Shown piece after piece: positions 1 to 8,276 of a stretch of 64,000 nt of DNA (position 1 is the stretch's first letter; the number at the start of each line of letters is the position of its first letter). The notes under the pieces were generated by a model. The model was given only the letters and a program-made list of their open reading frames with translations. It was not told where the DNA came from and searched no databases. Source of the DNA: Rubellimicrobium thermophilum DSM 16684 (lineage in GTDB: Bacteria > Pseudomonadota > Alphaproteobacteria > Rhodobacterales > Rhodobacteraceae); contig NZ_KE557322.1 of NCBI RefSeq assembly GCF_000442315.1, positions 274,447-338,446 of the forward strand. The letters run 5' to 3'. The position numbers and the translations under genes are program-made.

Positions 1-1282
1 AGGGGGTCGTCTCCCCCTCCTGTCCCCAGAGCCAGAAGGCATCCCAGTGGAGCAGCGTCCAGCAGGGCAGCCCGAGCGAACCGGCCAGATGCGCTGTCAC
101 CGTGCAGGTGGTCAGCACGAGGTCCATCCCCTCCATCAGGGCGGCGCAATCGGCGAAATCGCGGTCATGGGAGCCCAGATCGGGGATCAGGGCGGCCGTG
201 CCGTCGGCGCGGAAGCCCTCGATCGCCGGACCCTTGTAGAGCGAGAGCATCTGCAGGCCGGGAATGTCGAGCAGCGCATGCAGGTCGCGATGGGAGAGCG
301 AGCGGAAGGCATTGGCCCGATAGGTGACCGATCCCGTCCAGACGACGCCGACGCGGAAGCGGTCGCGGAAGGGGGCGAGGAGGGCGCGGGCGCGGGCACG
401 GGCATCCTCGGGGATCGTCAGGCGGACCGGCGGCGGGATGGTGCCGCTGCGGGAGAAATGCAGCAGCGGCAGATCCATCATGTCGGCATAGCAGTCGAAG
501 CCGCCGGGCGGGGCGCCGGGGCCGGTCCAGTCTGCCCCTTCGAGGCGCTGCATCAGCCGCGCGAGCGGCGCTTCGGTCAGAAGAGACACATGGGCGGGGG
601 CCGCCGCGCGCAGGGCGGGCAGGAAGCGGGCAAAGCAGAGCGTGTCTCCGAAGCCCTGTTCGGGCAGCACGAGGATCCTGCGGCCGGTCAGATCGCCGCC
701 GTCCCATTTCGGGGCACGCAGCGCGCGCGGCTTCAGCTCTCCTGTCCGCCAGCGGGCCGCATAGTGGCGGAACCCCTGCGCCCAATCGCCGGCCTTGAGC
801 CGCGTCAGGGCCAGCTGGATCTCGAGTTCGGCATCCTCGGGAAAGCGGCGGCGGGCCTGCTCCAGAAGGCGGGTTCCCTCCTCCAGCCGGCCCAGCGCGC
901 GCAGGGCCTTGGCGGCCATGGCGGGCTGGGTCGGGTCGTCCGGCATCTCCCGCATCAGGGCCAGCCGCAGTGCGAGCGACCGCTCATGCGCGCCCAGATC
1001 GTTGAGGACATTGGCCAGGTTGTTGCGCACCCCCCGCGACCGCGGATCGAGGGCGAAGGCGCGTTCCTGCGCGGCGAGAGCCAGATCATGCCGCCCCTGC
1101 TGGCGCAGCAGGGCCCCGAGATTGGTCCAGACCCCCGCATCCTTCGGCCCCCGGGCGAGAAAGGCGGCATAGCGGCCCAGCGCCTCGTCCAGGCGGCCGG
1201 CCCGATGCGCGGCGATTGCGGCCTCGCGCAGGGCGGCGGGACTGGTGAGGGGGGCGCCCTCCGGAGCGGGCAGGATCGTCAT
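1..1282 (-). CDS. TPR protein with glycosyltransferase-like C-terminal domain (partial)
   Basis: An open frame runs from ATG at 1282 to the left edge without a stop, so the gene is cut off after about 427 residues. The first ~150 residues read as tetratricopeptide repeats (for example WTNLGALLRQQGRHDLA, then VRNNLANVLNDLGAHE). The rest resembles the GT9/GT-B-like half of TPR 'glycosyltransferase' proteins, with QGFGDTLCFARFLP, GVVWTGS and TAHLAGSLGLPCW in the expected order. Its ATG overlaps the stop of the upstream gene (ATGA, 1279-1282), so the two are probably translationally coupled. The sugar acceptor, and whether it is catalytic, cannot be told from sequence. Confidence 0.8.
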   Translation of the reverse strand, partial: MTILPAPEGAPLTSPAALREAAIAAHRAGRLDEALGRYAAFLARGPKDAGVWTNLGALLRQQGRHDLALAAQERAFALDPRSRGVRNNLANVLNDLGAHERSLALRLALMREMPDDPTQPAMAAKALRALGRLEEGTRLLEQARRRFPEDAELEIQLALTRLKAGDWAQGFRHYAARWRTGELKPRALRAPKWDGGDLTGRRILVLPEQGFGDTLCFARFLPALRAAAPAHVSLLTEAPLARLMQRLEGADWTGPGAPPGGFDCYADMMDLPLLHFSRSGTIPPPVRLTIPEDARARARALLAPFRDRFRVGVVWTGSVTYRANAFRSLSHRDLHALLDIPGLQMLSLYKGPAIEGFRADGTAALIPDLGSHDRDFADCAALMEGMDLVLTTCTVTAHLAGSLGLPCWTLLHWDAFWLWGQEGETTP

Positions 1283-1650
1283 TCGGCCGCGCGCGACGTG
1301 CGGCGAACCGGCGAGAGGAGGCGTGCCGGCCGCCGCGCCTCTGCCGCCTCGAAGAGGGAGAAGGTCTGGTTGACGTAATTCACCGCGCCCGAGATCAGAT
1401 CCATGTAATCGCGCAATTCCGGCGTCACCTCGGTCTCGACCATGGCCACGCCGCGATCGGGGGGGACCGTCTCGAACAGGACATAGAACAGGGGATCGCC
1501 GCGGTTCAGGCGGATGGGCTTGTCCGGTTCGTGCCATTCGAAGGCCCACATCAGCGGGCGGGGCCAGACATCGATGGGAAAGCGGCCGCCGAAGATCGTG
1601 CCCGGCAGGGGATCGGGGCGGTAATGCATGAAGGGGGCGACCTGGCTCAT
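1279..1650 (-). CDS. Conserved hypothetical protein, C-terminal half of a frameshifted gene
   Basis: This 123-residue frame starts MSQVAPFMHYRPDPLPG and contains GRFPIDVWPRPLMWAFEW and SGAVNYVNQTFSLF, aromatic-rich stretches I associate with a conserved Rhodobacteraceae protein of unknown function found next to TPR/glycosyltransferase genes. It begins one base after the stop of the frame at 1652-2083. The two together have the length and order of that single protein (about 267 residues). Dropping one base at 1653 turns the junction GTC-TAG-G-ATG into GTC-TGG-ATG and joins them. It is therefore probably not an independent gene. Its stop overlaps the ATG of the TPR gene downstream. Function unknown. 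Confidence 0.7.
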   Translation of the reverse strand: MSQVAPFMHYRPDPLPGTIFGGRFPIDVWPRPLMWAFEWHEPDKPIRLNRGDPLFYVLFETVPPDRGVAMVETEVTPELRDYMDLISGAVNYVNQTFSLFEAAEARRPARLLSPVRRTSRAAE

Positions 1651-1651
1651 C

Positions 1652-2083
1652 CTAGACCGGCTCGTCGGCGACGAAGAGATAGGGCAGGGCGAGCTGGATC
1701 GTCGGGACGCCGGGATGGCGCCATTCCACCTCGTTCGTGAGATGGAGCTTCTCGCCCAGCTTGGAGGCGCGGATGGCCGAGGCCTCTCCGGCGAGGTTGC
1801 GCAGCACCGGCCGGCCCTGCCCGTCGCGGGCGAAGCCGACATGGATGTCGAAGGGGCAGCGGATCAGGAAATGGCGCGATTCGAGATTGATGACCGCCGG
1901 ACAGCGCGAGGCGGACTTGGCATGGCGGCGGTTGAGATCGGCCGAGCGGACGCGCTCGGGCGGGGCATAGATGATGCCGCCCTTCTGTTCCGTCAGGCAC
2001 CAGCCGACGGTGACCGGGCCGCGGCCCGAGGCATGATCGGCCAGCGGCGCTTCTCCCCGCTCGAACTCCACGGTGATGCGCAT
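1652..2083 (-). CDS. Conserved hypothetical protein, N-terminal half of a frameshifted gene
   Basis: This 143-residue frame opens MRITVEFERGEAPLADHA and ends LPYLFVADEPV-stop. It has no signal peptide or membrane segment. The text CPFDIHVGFARD and the ending LPYLFVADEP match the N-terminal part of the same unknown-function family whose C-terminal part is encoded directly downstream in the +1 frame. A single extra base at 1653 explains the stop. I see no catalytic motif. The gene leads a three-frame minus-strand unit ending in the TPR/glycosyltransferase gene, so its product may act with that protein (inference from coupling only). Confidence 0.7.
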   Translation of the reverse strand: MRITVEFERGEAPLADHASGRGPVTVGWCLTEQKGGIIYAPPERVRSADLNRRHAKSASRCPAVINLESRHFLIRCPFDIHVGFARDGQGRPVLRNLAGEASAIRASKLGEKLHLTNEVEWRHPGVPTIQLALPYLFVADEPV

Positions 2084-2150
2084 GGGACCCCCCCCGGCGA
2101 TGGAGCGAAGCTAGCGCAGGGGACAGGTTGGGGGAAGCCGGATTGGCGCC

Positions 2151-3320
2151 CTACACGGCCATGTCGAGCGAGCGGGCCTCGTCCGAGGCGATCGCGAGGT
2201 CGAGGACCTTCTGCAGGGCGGCACCGCGGGCGAAATCCGGCATCACCGGCGTGCCCGAGCGGATGGCCGCAATGAAGCGGGCATAGTTCGTGGGCACGGG
2301 GGGCGCATCGAGATCGCACCAGGTTCCGGTCAGGATGTCCTCTCCCAGCGAGCCGCGCAGGGCGCTGTAGTTGTTGCTGCCCCGCACCTCGAGCCCCCCC
2401 TTCGTGCCGAAGATCTTGAGCGTCAGGTCGTTGAGATGGCCGGTGGCATAGCGCGTGGCATGCATGACGCCCGTTGCGCCATTGGCAAGCCGCAGATGCA
2501 TGACGGCCGAATCGTTGGCATCGAGGACATATTCCCCGATCCGTCCGCCGGGCGCCTTGTCGAAGGTGGCGAGCCGACAGGACACATGGGTCGGCATCGA
2601 GCCGGCCGCGAAGGTCGCGAAGTCGAGGATATGCACCCCCACATCCCCCAGCACGCCCATCGACCCGTGTCCCTTGGAGAGACGCCACAGCCAGGTGGGC
2701 GAGGCGGACCATTCGCCCCAGGCCGGCTGGGTCAGCCAGGACTGGAGATAGGAGGCCTCGAAATGCCGCACCTCGCCGATCGCCCCTTCAGCGACGAGGC
2801 GGGCGGCCTCGTTGATGGCGGCGACATTGCGATAGGTGAGGTTGACCATGTTGACCACGCCGGCCAGGGCGGCCGCCTCGGCCATCTCATGGGCATGGGG
2901 ATAATTAGCGGCAAGCGGCTTTTCGCAGAGCACATGCTTGCCCGCGCGCAGGAAGGGCATCGTGGTGACGTAATGGACGGCATCGGGGGTGATGTTCGTC
3001 ACCGCATCGAATTCGCCCCAGTCGAGCGCCTGCTGGATCGACGCAAAGCCGCGGGGGATCCCGTGTTCGCGGTTGAAGGCCTCGCGCCGTTCGTCATGGG
3101 TGTCCACCGAGGCGACGATCTGTACCCCCTCGACGGCAGCAAAGCCGCGAGCCTGCAGCCCCCCCATGTTGCCGGTGCCTACCATCAGAAGGCGGACGGG
3201 GCGGGCCGCGGTGGCGGGGACCGGCAGGCCGGTGGTGACCGGTCTGATCGGCAGGGACGGGGCCTCGGCCCCGGCCGGGATGGCCGGCGCGGCGGCCGGG
3301 CGGTCGGTTTCGGTCGTCAC
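2151..3320 (-). CDS. Gfo/Idh/MocA family NAD(P)-dependent oxidoreductase
   Basis: The 389-residue protein has a Pro/Ala-rich N-terminal extension of about 42 residues, then the Rossmann start [12 protein letters not shown], the family's CEKPLA motif (catalytic Lys) near residue 133, and the substrate-side GDVGVHILD motif. These proteins oxidise or reduce sugars and cyclitols. The GTG start at 3320 overlaps the stop of the upstream thuA-like gene (GTGA), which supports this start and translational coupling. Gfo-type dehydrogenases paired with ThuA occur in trehalose and disaccharide 3-keto pathways, so a 3-keto-sugar role is plausible, but the substrate is not evident. No transporter or regulator for a sugar lies beside it. 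Confidence 0.9.
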   Translation of the reverse strand: MTTETDRPAAAPAIPAGAEAPSLPIRPVTTGLPVPATAARPVRLLMVGTGNMGGLQARGFAAVEGVQIVASVDTHDERREAFNREHGIPRGFASIQQALDWGEFDAVTNITPDAVHYVTTMPFLRAGKHVLCEKPLAANYPHAHEMAEAAALAGVVNMVNLTYRNVAAINEAARLVAEGAIGEVRHFEASYLQSWLTQPAWGEWSASPTWLWRLSKGHGSMGVLGDVGVHILDFATFAAGSMPTHVSCRLATFDKAPGGRIGEYVLDANDSAVMHLRLANGATGVMHATRYATGHLNDLTLKIFGTKGGLEVRGSNNYSALRGSLGEDILTGTWCDLDAPPVPTNYARFIAAIRSGTPVMPDFARGAALQKVLDLAIASDEARSLDMAV

Positions 3321-4102
3321 CGGAAGCCCTCCTCGCCGGGCTGATGGAGCTTGCCGCCGCGTTCGGTCAGGGGTTCGAGGGCCTCGCCCACAGGTCTGTT
3401 CGGCGCGGCGGTCGCATCGGCGATGCGGGGGGCGGGGTTGTGCGCCCAGTGCACCGCATTGCGGAGAACCTGTTGGACAAGCGGATTGTGATAGGTCGGA
3501 TAGGTCTCGTGGCCGGGGCGGAAATAGAAGATGTTTCCCGCCCCGCGCCGCCAGGTCACGCCCGAGCGGAACACCTCGCCCCCCTGGAACCAGGAGAGGA
3601 AGACCGTCTCCATCGGCTCGGGGATGCCGAAGGGTTCGCCATACATCTCCTCCATCTCGATCTCGAAGTGATCGGGCAGGCCGCGGGCGATCGGATGGGC
3701 GCGGGAGGCGAGCCAGATGCGCTCACGCTCGCCGGCCTCGCGCCAGGAGAGGTTGCAGGGGGTGCCCATCAGGCGCTTGAAGACCTTGGAGAAATGGCCT
3801 GAATGGAGGACGATCAGCCCCATGCCGGCCCAGACCGCCTCGACCACGCGGGCGACCACGGCATCATCCACCTTGTCATGGGCGGCATGCCCCCACCAGA
3901 GCAGCACATCCGTCTCCGCCAGGCGCGCGGCGGGCAGGCCGTGTTCGGGCTCCTGCAGCGTGGCGGTCGTGGCAGAGATCCCTGCATCGGCGTTGAGCGC
4001 GTCGGCGATGGCGCGGTGCATGCCCCCGGGATAGAGGGCGGCGACCGTCCTGTTGGTCTGCTCGTGGACATTCTCGCCCCAGACGACGGTCCGGATGGGC
4101 AT
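3317..4102 (-). CDS. ThuA domain protein (trehalose-utilization-like)
   Basis: The 261-residue protein has the glutamine-amidotransferase-like fold pattern of the ThuA family: [13 protein letters not shown] at the start, [13 protein letters not shown] around residue 70, [14 protein letters not shown] near 95 and [19 protein letters not shown] near 210. It lacks a clear signal peptide and so is probably cytoplasmic. It is the first gene of a two-gene unit with the Gfo/Idh/MocA oxidoreductase, overlapping it by four bases. In Sinorhizobium thuA/thuB act in trehalose catabolism; whether the same chemistry applies here is inference. An alternative is a role in handling another oxidised sugar. Confidence 0.88.
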   Translation of the reverse strand: MPIRTVVWGENVHEQTNRTVAALYPGGMHRAIADALNADAGISATTATLQEPEHGLPAARLAETDVLLWWGHAAHDKVDDAVVARVVEAVWAGMGLIVLHSGHFSKVFKRLMGTPCNLSWREAGERERIWLASRAHPIARGLPDHFEIEMEEMYGEPFGIPEPMETVFLSWFQGGEVFRSGVTWRRGAGNIFYFRPGHETYPTYHNPLVQQVLRNAVHWAHNPAPRIADATAAPNRPVGEALEPLTERGGKLHQPGEEGFR

Positions 4103-4175
4103 GGCGGCTCTCCCCCCCCTGTGGGTATGGGCCGCCTATCGCATGCGTTCGTGGCCGGGGCAACGGGGGGTTCCC

Positions 4176-4943
4176 TCACAGCCCCGCCAGCCCGTCCCGG
4201 ATCAGCTTGAGGCCGACAAGGGCCGTCATGGCATAGGTGAAGGCATAGAACAGGTCGGTCCGCATCCGGCGGATGAACGCCGCGCCCAGCGCGGTGAACA
4301 GGATCGCCACGGGCAGCATCAGGGCCGAGGCGGCGAGATTGGTCCCGTCGAACTGGCCGAGGGCGAAATAGGGGATCAGCTTGACGTAGTTGACCGCCGC
4401 GAAGAAGGCGACCGAGGTGCTGGTGAGGACCGCCGGCGCCAGCCCGAGCGGCAGCGCATAGACCGAGAAGGGGGGACCGCCGGCATGGGCCACGAAGCTC
4501 GTGTAGCCGGCGATGGCACCCCAGAGGCCGGCGCGCGGGGGCGATTCCGGGCGGATCGGGGCCGTCCGGCCGCCGCGTCGCTGCCAGAGCCAGCGGGCGA
4601 CGAAGGCCAGCGCGATGCCGCCGACGATCAGCCGCACCGCGTCGTCGGAGACCTGGGCCGCCGTGAGCCAGCCCACGCCGATCCCCGCCATCGCCCCCGG
4701 CAGCATGAGCCGGAGCGTCCGTCGGTGCCACTGACCCCACCAGGCGCGCAGGGCCGCCAGATCCGTGACGCAGAGGACGGGAAGAAGGATGCCCGCGGCC
4801 TGTACGGGGGGCAGCACCAGCGCGAGCAGCGGAACGGACGCCACCCCCACTCCCGCCAGGCCGCCCTTGGCCAGGCCCGTGACGGCCGCCGCGATCATCA
4901 TCACGGCGAGAGTCGAGGGATCGTGGAATGCGGTGTTGTCCAA
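4176..4943 (-). CDS. TauE/SafE family sulfite/organosulfonate-type permease
   Basis: The 255-residue integral membrane protein has about eight hydrophobic helices and the typical internal texture TGLAKGGLAGVGVASVPLLAL at the start and SFVAHAGGPPFSVYAL in the middle. The family exports sulfite, sulfoacetate or related small anions, or is of unknown substrate. I place the start at TTG 4943 because GGGAGG sits nine bases upstream; an internal ATG pair at about 4902-4907 is the other candidate but would trim the first helix. The gene is divergent from transaldolase, with a parS-like site in between. The substrate is not deducible, as no sulfonate genes are adjacent. Confidence 0.8.
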   Translation of the reverse strand: MDNTAFHDPSTLAVMMIAAAVTGLAKGGLAGVGVASVPLLALVLPPVQAAGILLPVLCVTDLAALRAWWGQWHRRTLRLMLPGAMAGIGVGWLTAAQVSDDAVRLIVGGIALAFVARWLWQRRGGRTAPIRPESPPRAGLWGAIAGYTSFVAHAGGPPFSVYALPLGLAPAVLTSTSVAFFAAVNYVKLIPYFALGQFDGTNLAASALMLPVAILFTALGAAFIRRMRTDLFYAFTYAMTALVGLKLIRDGLAGL

Positions 4944-5021
4944 GGCGGGGGCCCTCCCGGCGTCTTCTGTCGCGCGCGGGCACGGCAGGTGCAAGAGAGA
5001 GGCAGGGGGGAGAGGCAGGAA

Positions 5022-5037
5022 CGTTTCACGTGAAACA
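5022..5037. promoter_or_regulatory. parS-like ParB-binding site (one mismatch)
   Basis: CGTTTCACGTGAAACA matches the widely conserved parS palindrome TGTTTCACGTGAAACA at 15 of 16 positions (first base differs). It lies between divergent genes, as chromosomal parS sites often do. A second, perfect copy lies at 24296-24311, which makes a chance match unlikely. Confidence 0.75.
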
Positions 5038-5103
5038 TCCTGCCCGGCTTGCGCCCCTGCGGAGAGGCGGTAGAAGGGGACACCAGCCCAGAGGGAGGCC
5101 GCC

Positions 5104-6045
5104 ATGACGAGCAAGCTCGACCAGCTCCGCGCGATGACCGTGGTGGTCGCCGATACCGGCGATCTCGATGCGGTGAGGCGGCTGAAGCCGCAGGACTGCA
5201 CGACCAACCCTTCGCTGGTTCTCAAGGCTCTTTCCAACCCGGCGATGGAGGATCGCATCGCCCGTGCCGTGGCCGAGGGACGCCAGGCCGAGGATCCCGT
5301 CGCGGCCATCGCGCTCGCGCTCACGGTGGGTCTGGGCGTGGAGCTGGCCGGGATCGTGCCGGGCCGCGTCAGCACCGAGGTGGATGCCCGCCTGTCCTTC
5401 GACACCGAAGGGTCGATCCGCCGGGCGCGCGCCATCATCGAGGCTTATGGCCGGCAGGGCGTCGGCCCGGACCGCGTGCTGATCAAGCTGGCCTCCACCT
5501 GGGAAGGGATCCGCGCCGCCGAGCGGCTCGAACGCGAGGGGATCAACTGCAACCTCACGCTTCTCTTCTCGATGGCGCAGGCGCGGGCCTGCGCGGATGC
5601 GGGGGTGTTCCTCATCTCGCCCTTCGTGGGGAGGATCACCGACTGGTGGTCGAAGAAGGAAGGGCGCACCTACACGCCCGACGAGGATCCGGGCGTGCAA
5701 TCGGTGCGCCGCATCTATGACCACTACAAGCGGCATGGCATCACCACCGTGGTGATGGGGGCCTCCTTCCGCAATACCGGCCAGATCGAGGCGCTGGCCG
5801 GCTGCGACCGGCTGACGATCTCGCCCGAGCTGATGGAGAAGCTGGCCGCCGAGGAGGGCGAACTGCCCCGCCGCCTGTCCCCCGGCGCGGCCGAAGGCCG
5901 GGCCGAGCCCCTGCCCGAGGCCGAATTCCGCTGGCAGCTCAACGAGGATGCGATGGCGACAGAAAAGCTCGCCGAGGGGATCCGCAACTTCCATGCCGAT
6001 GCCCTGAAGCTCGAGCAGCTCATCCGCGCCCGTCTGGTGGCCTGA
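5104..6045 (+). CDS. tal: Transaldolase
   Basis: The 313-residue enzyme transfers a dihydroxyacetone unit between sugar phosphates in the non-oxidative pentose phosphate pathway. It is of the TalB type: VVVADTGD with Asp17, DCTTNPS with Asn35, and the Schiff-base lysine in [10 protein letters not shown] (Lys128). [11 protein letters not shown] and [11 protein letters not shown] complete the barrel signature. The length is normal for TalA/B (about 315). It is transcribed alone from a region shared with the TauE gene; the next gene starts only six bases after its stop, so the EamA transporter may be co-transcribed. Cytoplasmic. Confidence 0.96.
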   Translation: MTSKLDQLRAMTVVVADTGDLDAVRRLKPQDCTTNPSLVLKALSNPAMEDRIARAVAEGRQAEDPVAAIALALTVGLGVELAGIVPGRVSTEVDARLSFDTEGSIRRARAIIEAYGRQGVGPDRVLIKLASTWEGIRAAERLEREGINCNLTLLFSMAQARACADAGVFLISPFVGRITDWWSKKEGRTYTPDEDPGVQSVRRIYDHYKRHGITTVVMGASFRNTGQIEALAGCDRLTISPELMEKLAAEEGELPRRLSPGAAEGRAEPLPEAEFRWQLNEDAMATEKLAEGIRNFHADALKLEQLIRARLVA

Positions 6046-6051
6046 AGCGCG

Positions 6052-6939
6052 ATGGGCGGACGGATGGCGGCCACCGCATGGGGGGCGGTGGCCATCCTGC
6101 TGTGGTCGCTGCTGGCGCTGCTGACGGTGCGCACCGCGCCGGTGCCGCCGCTGCTTCTCAATGCGCTCTGCTTCGGCATCGCCACGGTCGTGGGGGCGAT
6201 CTGGGGGCTGGCCACGGGCACGCTGGCCGATCTGCGGCGCGTGCCGCTGCGCGTGCATGCCTTTGGCATCGCCGGTCTGTTCGGCTATCACCTGCTTTAT
6301 TTCTCGGCCCTGCGCCTCGCCCCGCCGGCCGAGGCGGGGCTTGTGGCCTATCTCTGGCCGCTTCTGATCGTGCTGTTCTCGGGCCTCCTGCCGGGCGAGC
6401 GGCTCCGCGCCGGGCATCTGATCGGGGCGGCGATGGCCTTTGCCGGGGCGGCCCTGATCGTCTCGGGCGGGCTGGGCGAGGCCGAGGCCACGAACCGGCC
6501 CCTGGGCCTGCTGCTGGCCTTCGGCTGTGCCCTGACCTGGTCGGTCTATTCGGTGGGCTCGCGCGCGCTCGGGCGCTGGCCCACGGCGGCGGTGACCGTC
6601 TATTGCGGGGGATCGGCGCTCCTGTCGCTGCTGGCGCATCTTCTCTTCGAGGATCCGGCCTGGCCCGTGGGCGCCGCCGGCTGGGCGGCGCTGGCCCTGC
6701 TTGGCCTGGGGCCCGTGGGCGCGGCCTTCTTCCTCTGGGATCACGGGATGAAGCGGGGCGACATCCAGCTTCTGGGCACCGCGTCCTATGCCGCGCCGAT
6801 CCTGTCCACGGCGGCCCTGGTGGCCGCGGGGGCAGCCCCGGCCACCGGAAGGCTCGTGCTGGCCGCCGCTCTCGTGGCATGCGGAGCGGCGGTCGCAGCC
6901 CTGGCCGGGCGGCGCGTCAGTGCGCCGAAAGCCGGGTGA
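6052..6939 (+). CDS. EamA/DMT family transporter
   Basis: The 295-residue membrane protein has ten hydrophobic helices in two similar halves, as expected for the drug/metabolite transporter superfamily. Typical texture is AILLWSLLALLTV in helix 1, FGYHLLYFSALRLAPPAEAGLVAYLWP in helices 3-4, and GPVGAAFFLWDHGMKRGDIQLLG in the second half. It resembles YddG-like aromatic amino-acid exporters, but substrate assignment is only a guess. It starts six bases after transaldolase; ATG 6064 (MAATAWG) is an alternative start. Its 3' end overlaps the convergent ydcH-like gene by 23 bases. Confidence 0.9.
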   Translation: MGGRMAATAWGAVAILLWSLLALLTVRTAPVPPLLLNALCFGIATVVGAIWGLATGTLADLRRVPLRVHAFGIAGLFGYHLLYFSALRLAPPAEAGLVAYLWPLLIVLFSGLLPGERLRAGHLIGAAMAFAGAALIVSGGLGEAEATNRPLGLLLAFGCALTWSVYSVGSRALGRWPTAAVTVYCGGSALLSLLAHLLFEDPAWPVGAAGWAALALLGLGPVGAAFFLWDHGMKRGDIQLLGTASYAAPILSTAALVAAGAAPATGRLVLAAALVACGAAVAALAGRRVSAPKAG

Positions 6940-7084
6940 TCTCCTCCTTGAGCTGAAGCTTCTGCTTCTTGAGCCGCGCAATCTCCAGATCGTTCGATCC
7001 GGGCCTTCGCTGTTCCGCCTCCACCGCCTCGGACAGGGCCTGATGCTTCCTGCGAAGTTCCTCCAGATGGGCTTGCAGGCTCAT
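6917..7084 (-). CDS. YdcH family (DUF465) small coiled-coil protein
   Basis: The 55-residue peptide MSLQAHLEELRRKHQALSEA to ITRLSAH-stop is almost entirely helical and charged. It has the YdcH/DUF465 pattern (H-x-L...E..H..L...E..I.........D..I..LK..KL.LK..I). The ATG at 7084 is preceded by AGGAGG at a good distance. Its last 23 bases overlap the convergent transporter gene. The molecular function of this family is unknown, and it forms a predicted two-helix coiled coil. Small but well supported. Confidence 0.88.
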   Translation of the reverse strand: MSLQAHLEELRRKHQALSEAVEAEQRRPGSNDLEIARLKKQKLQLKEEITRLSAH

Positions 7085-7125
7085 GGGTGGCGTCCTCCTG
7101 TGCTAGAGCGCGTGGACTCAGTCCA

Positions 7126-8012
7126 TCACAGATGGGGGCTTCTGTCACGCGCCGGAAGAGGGCCGGCAGCGGAAGGCAGCCTCTTGCCGGGCGATGCGCG
7201 GGGGACGGCCTGATCCCAGTCCAGCGCGGCCGCATCGCGGAACAGGGCATGAGCCTGCGGCGTGAGGTCCTCGCCATCCTGCGCATGGCGGGGCGCGGCA
7301 TGCAGGACAAGCGGCGCCAGCAGGCGGAAGGGCGCGCGCCCCCCTTGCGGGCCAGCAGCAGGAGATTGCGCGCCGGCCTCCCCTCGCGCGGGGTCACCGG
7401 ACGCAGGGCCTCCGGGTGCATCGTCGCCGGCAGCGCCGCCAGCAGCGCGGGGAGCGCCTCGGCCCGGTGGATCGCCACAAGCCAGCCCCCCGGCCGCAGG
7501 CGCCGTGCGGCGAGGGCTGCCCAGACCGCGATCGGGGTGGGCTGGCCATGGGCAAGCTCGCGCCCGGCATCGGCCGCCCTTGTGCCGGCCTCGCGGTCGA
7601 AGAAGGGGGGGTTCATCATCACATGATCGAAGCTCCGCCCCCGCAGGGCGGCGGGCGGATCGGCGACATCGCCCTCCATCACCTCGAGGGCGATCCCGTT
7701 GCGCCGGGCATTGGCGCGCGCCAGGGCCGCATAGGGCGGCTGCAGCTCGAGCCCGGTGAGGCGGAGCCCCCCCACGCGCGCCCCCAGCGCGAGCGCCGCC
7801 GCCCCTGTCCCGCAGCCCAGATCGAGGACCGTCTCGCCCGGACGGGCCGGCACCGCCGCGGCCAGGAGCAGGGCATCCATTCCGGCCCGATAGCCGCGCG
7901 CGGGCTGCCACAGGCGCAGCCGCCCCCCGAGAAACGCATCATCGGTGAGCGGGCCGGGGCAGGGCTGGGGGCAGGGGTCGGGCAGGATGACGGGGCGGGC
8001 CTCAGTATCCAC
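7126..8012 (-). CDS. tRNA1(Val) A37 N6-methyltransferase-like SAM methyltransferase (frameshifted)
   Basis: This SAM-dependent methyltransferase has motif I VLDLGCGTGAAALAL and the N6-adenine signature NPPF (FDHVMMNPPFF), as in TrmN6/YfiC. The N-terminal FLGGRLRLWQPARGYRAGMDALLLAAAV is typical of that group. I take the GTG at 8012, overlapping the DUF2007 gene by 11 bases. The protein reads well to LLLLARKGG, then the frame breaks in the six-C run at 7339-7344. One additional base restores RAPFRLLAPLVLHA and the natural end RDRSPHL at 7126. The rebuilt length is about 295 residues, somewhat longer than E. coli TrmN6 (about 245). Confidence 0.82.
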
Positions 8013-8217
8013 GGTCGATGCCGTTGTCCTCGAGGATGGCGATCGCCGCCGCCGCATCGGCCCGGCGCACCATCAGCCGCCGGGGGAGGATGCCGATCGA
8101 TCCCTCGAGGACGCTCATGTTGTGGTCGAGGGGGAAGCAGTCTATACCCTCGCCGCGCAGCAGGGCGGTGGCGAAGGCCATCACGGTGGGATCGGTGGTC
8201 CGCAGGATCTCGTGCAC
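8002..8217 (-). CDS. DUF2007 domain protein
   Basis: The 71-residue protein is MHEILRTTDPTVMAFATALL...GIDCFPLDHNMSVLEGSIG...RRLMVRRADAAAAIAIL. This is the pattern of DUF2007 (putative signal-transducing, PII-fold-like): 'acquiring' residues near the N-terminus, then a middle loop with D-x-H and a final helix. The function is not known. It overlaps the start of the methyltransferase gene and is divergent from polyprenyl synthase across 59 bases. In Rhodobacteraceae this pair is commonly beside the polyprenyl synthase gene, so the context is ordinary. Confidence 0.85.
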   Translation of the reverse strand: MHEILRTTDPTVMAFATALLRGEGIDCFPLDHNMSVLEGSIGILPRRLMVRRADAAAAIAILEDNGIDRGY

Positions 8218-8276
8218 GCCGCAGAGGGTATCCGCCTTCGCATGCCCTTGTCGAGAACGCGCCGGAGCCCCGCCCG

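Noticed and set aside
5026-6981. 651-codon minus-strand open frame opposite transaldolase and the EamA transporter
   Set aside because: The plus strand encodes two clear family members; the minus reading is Arg/Gly/His/Gln-rich shadow sequence.
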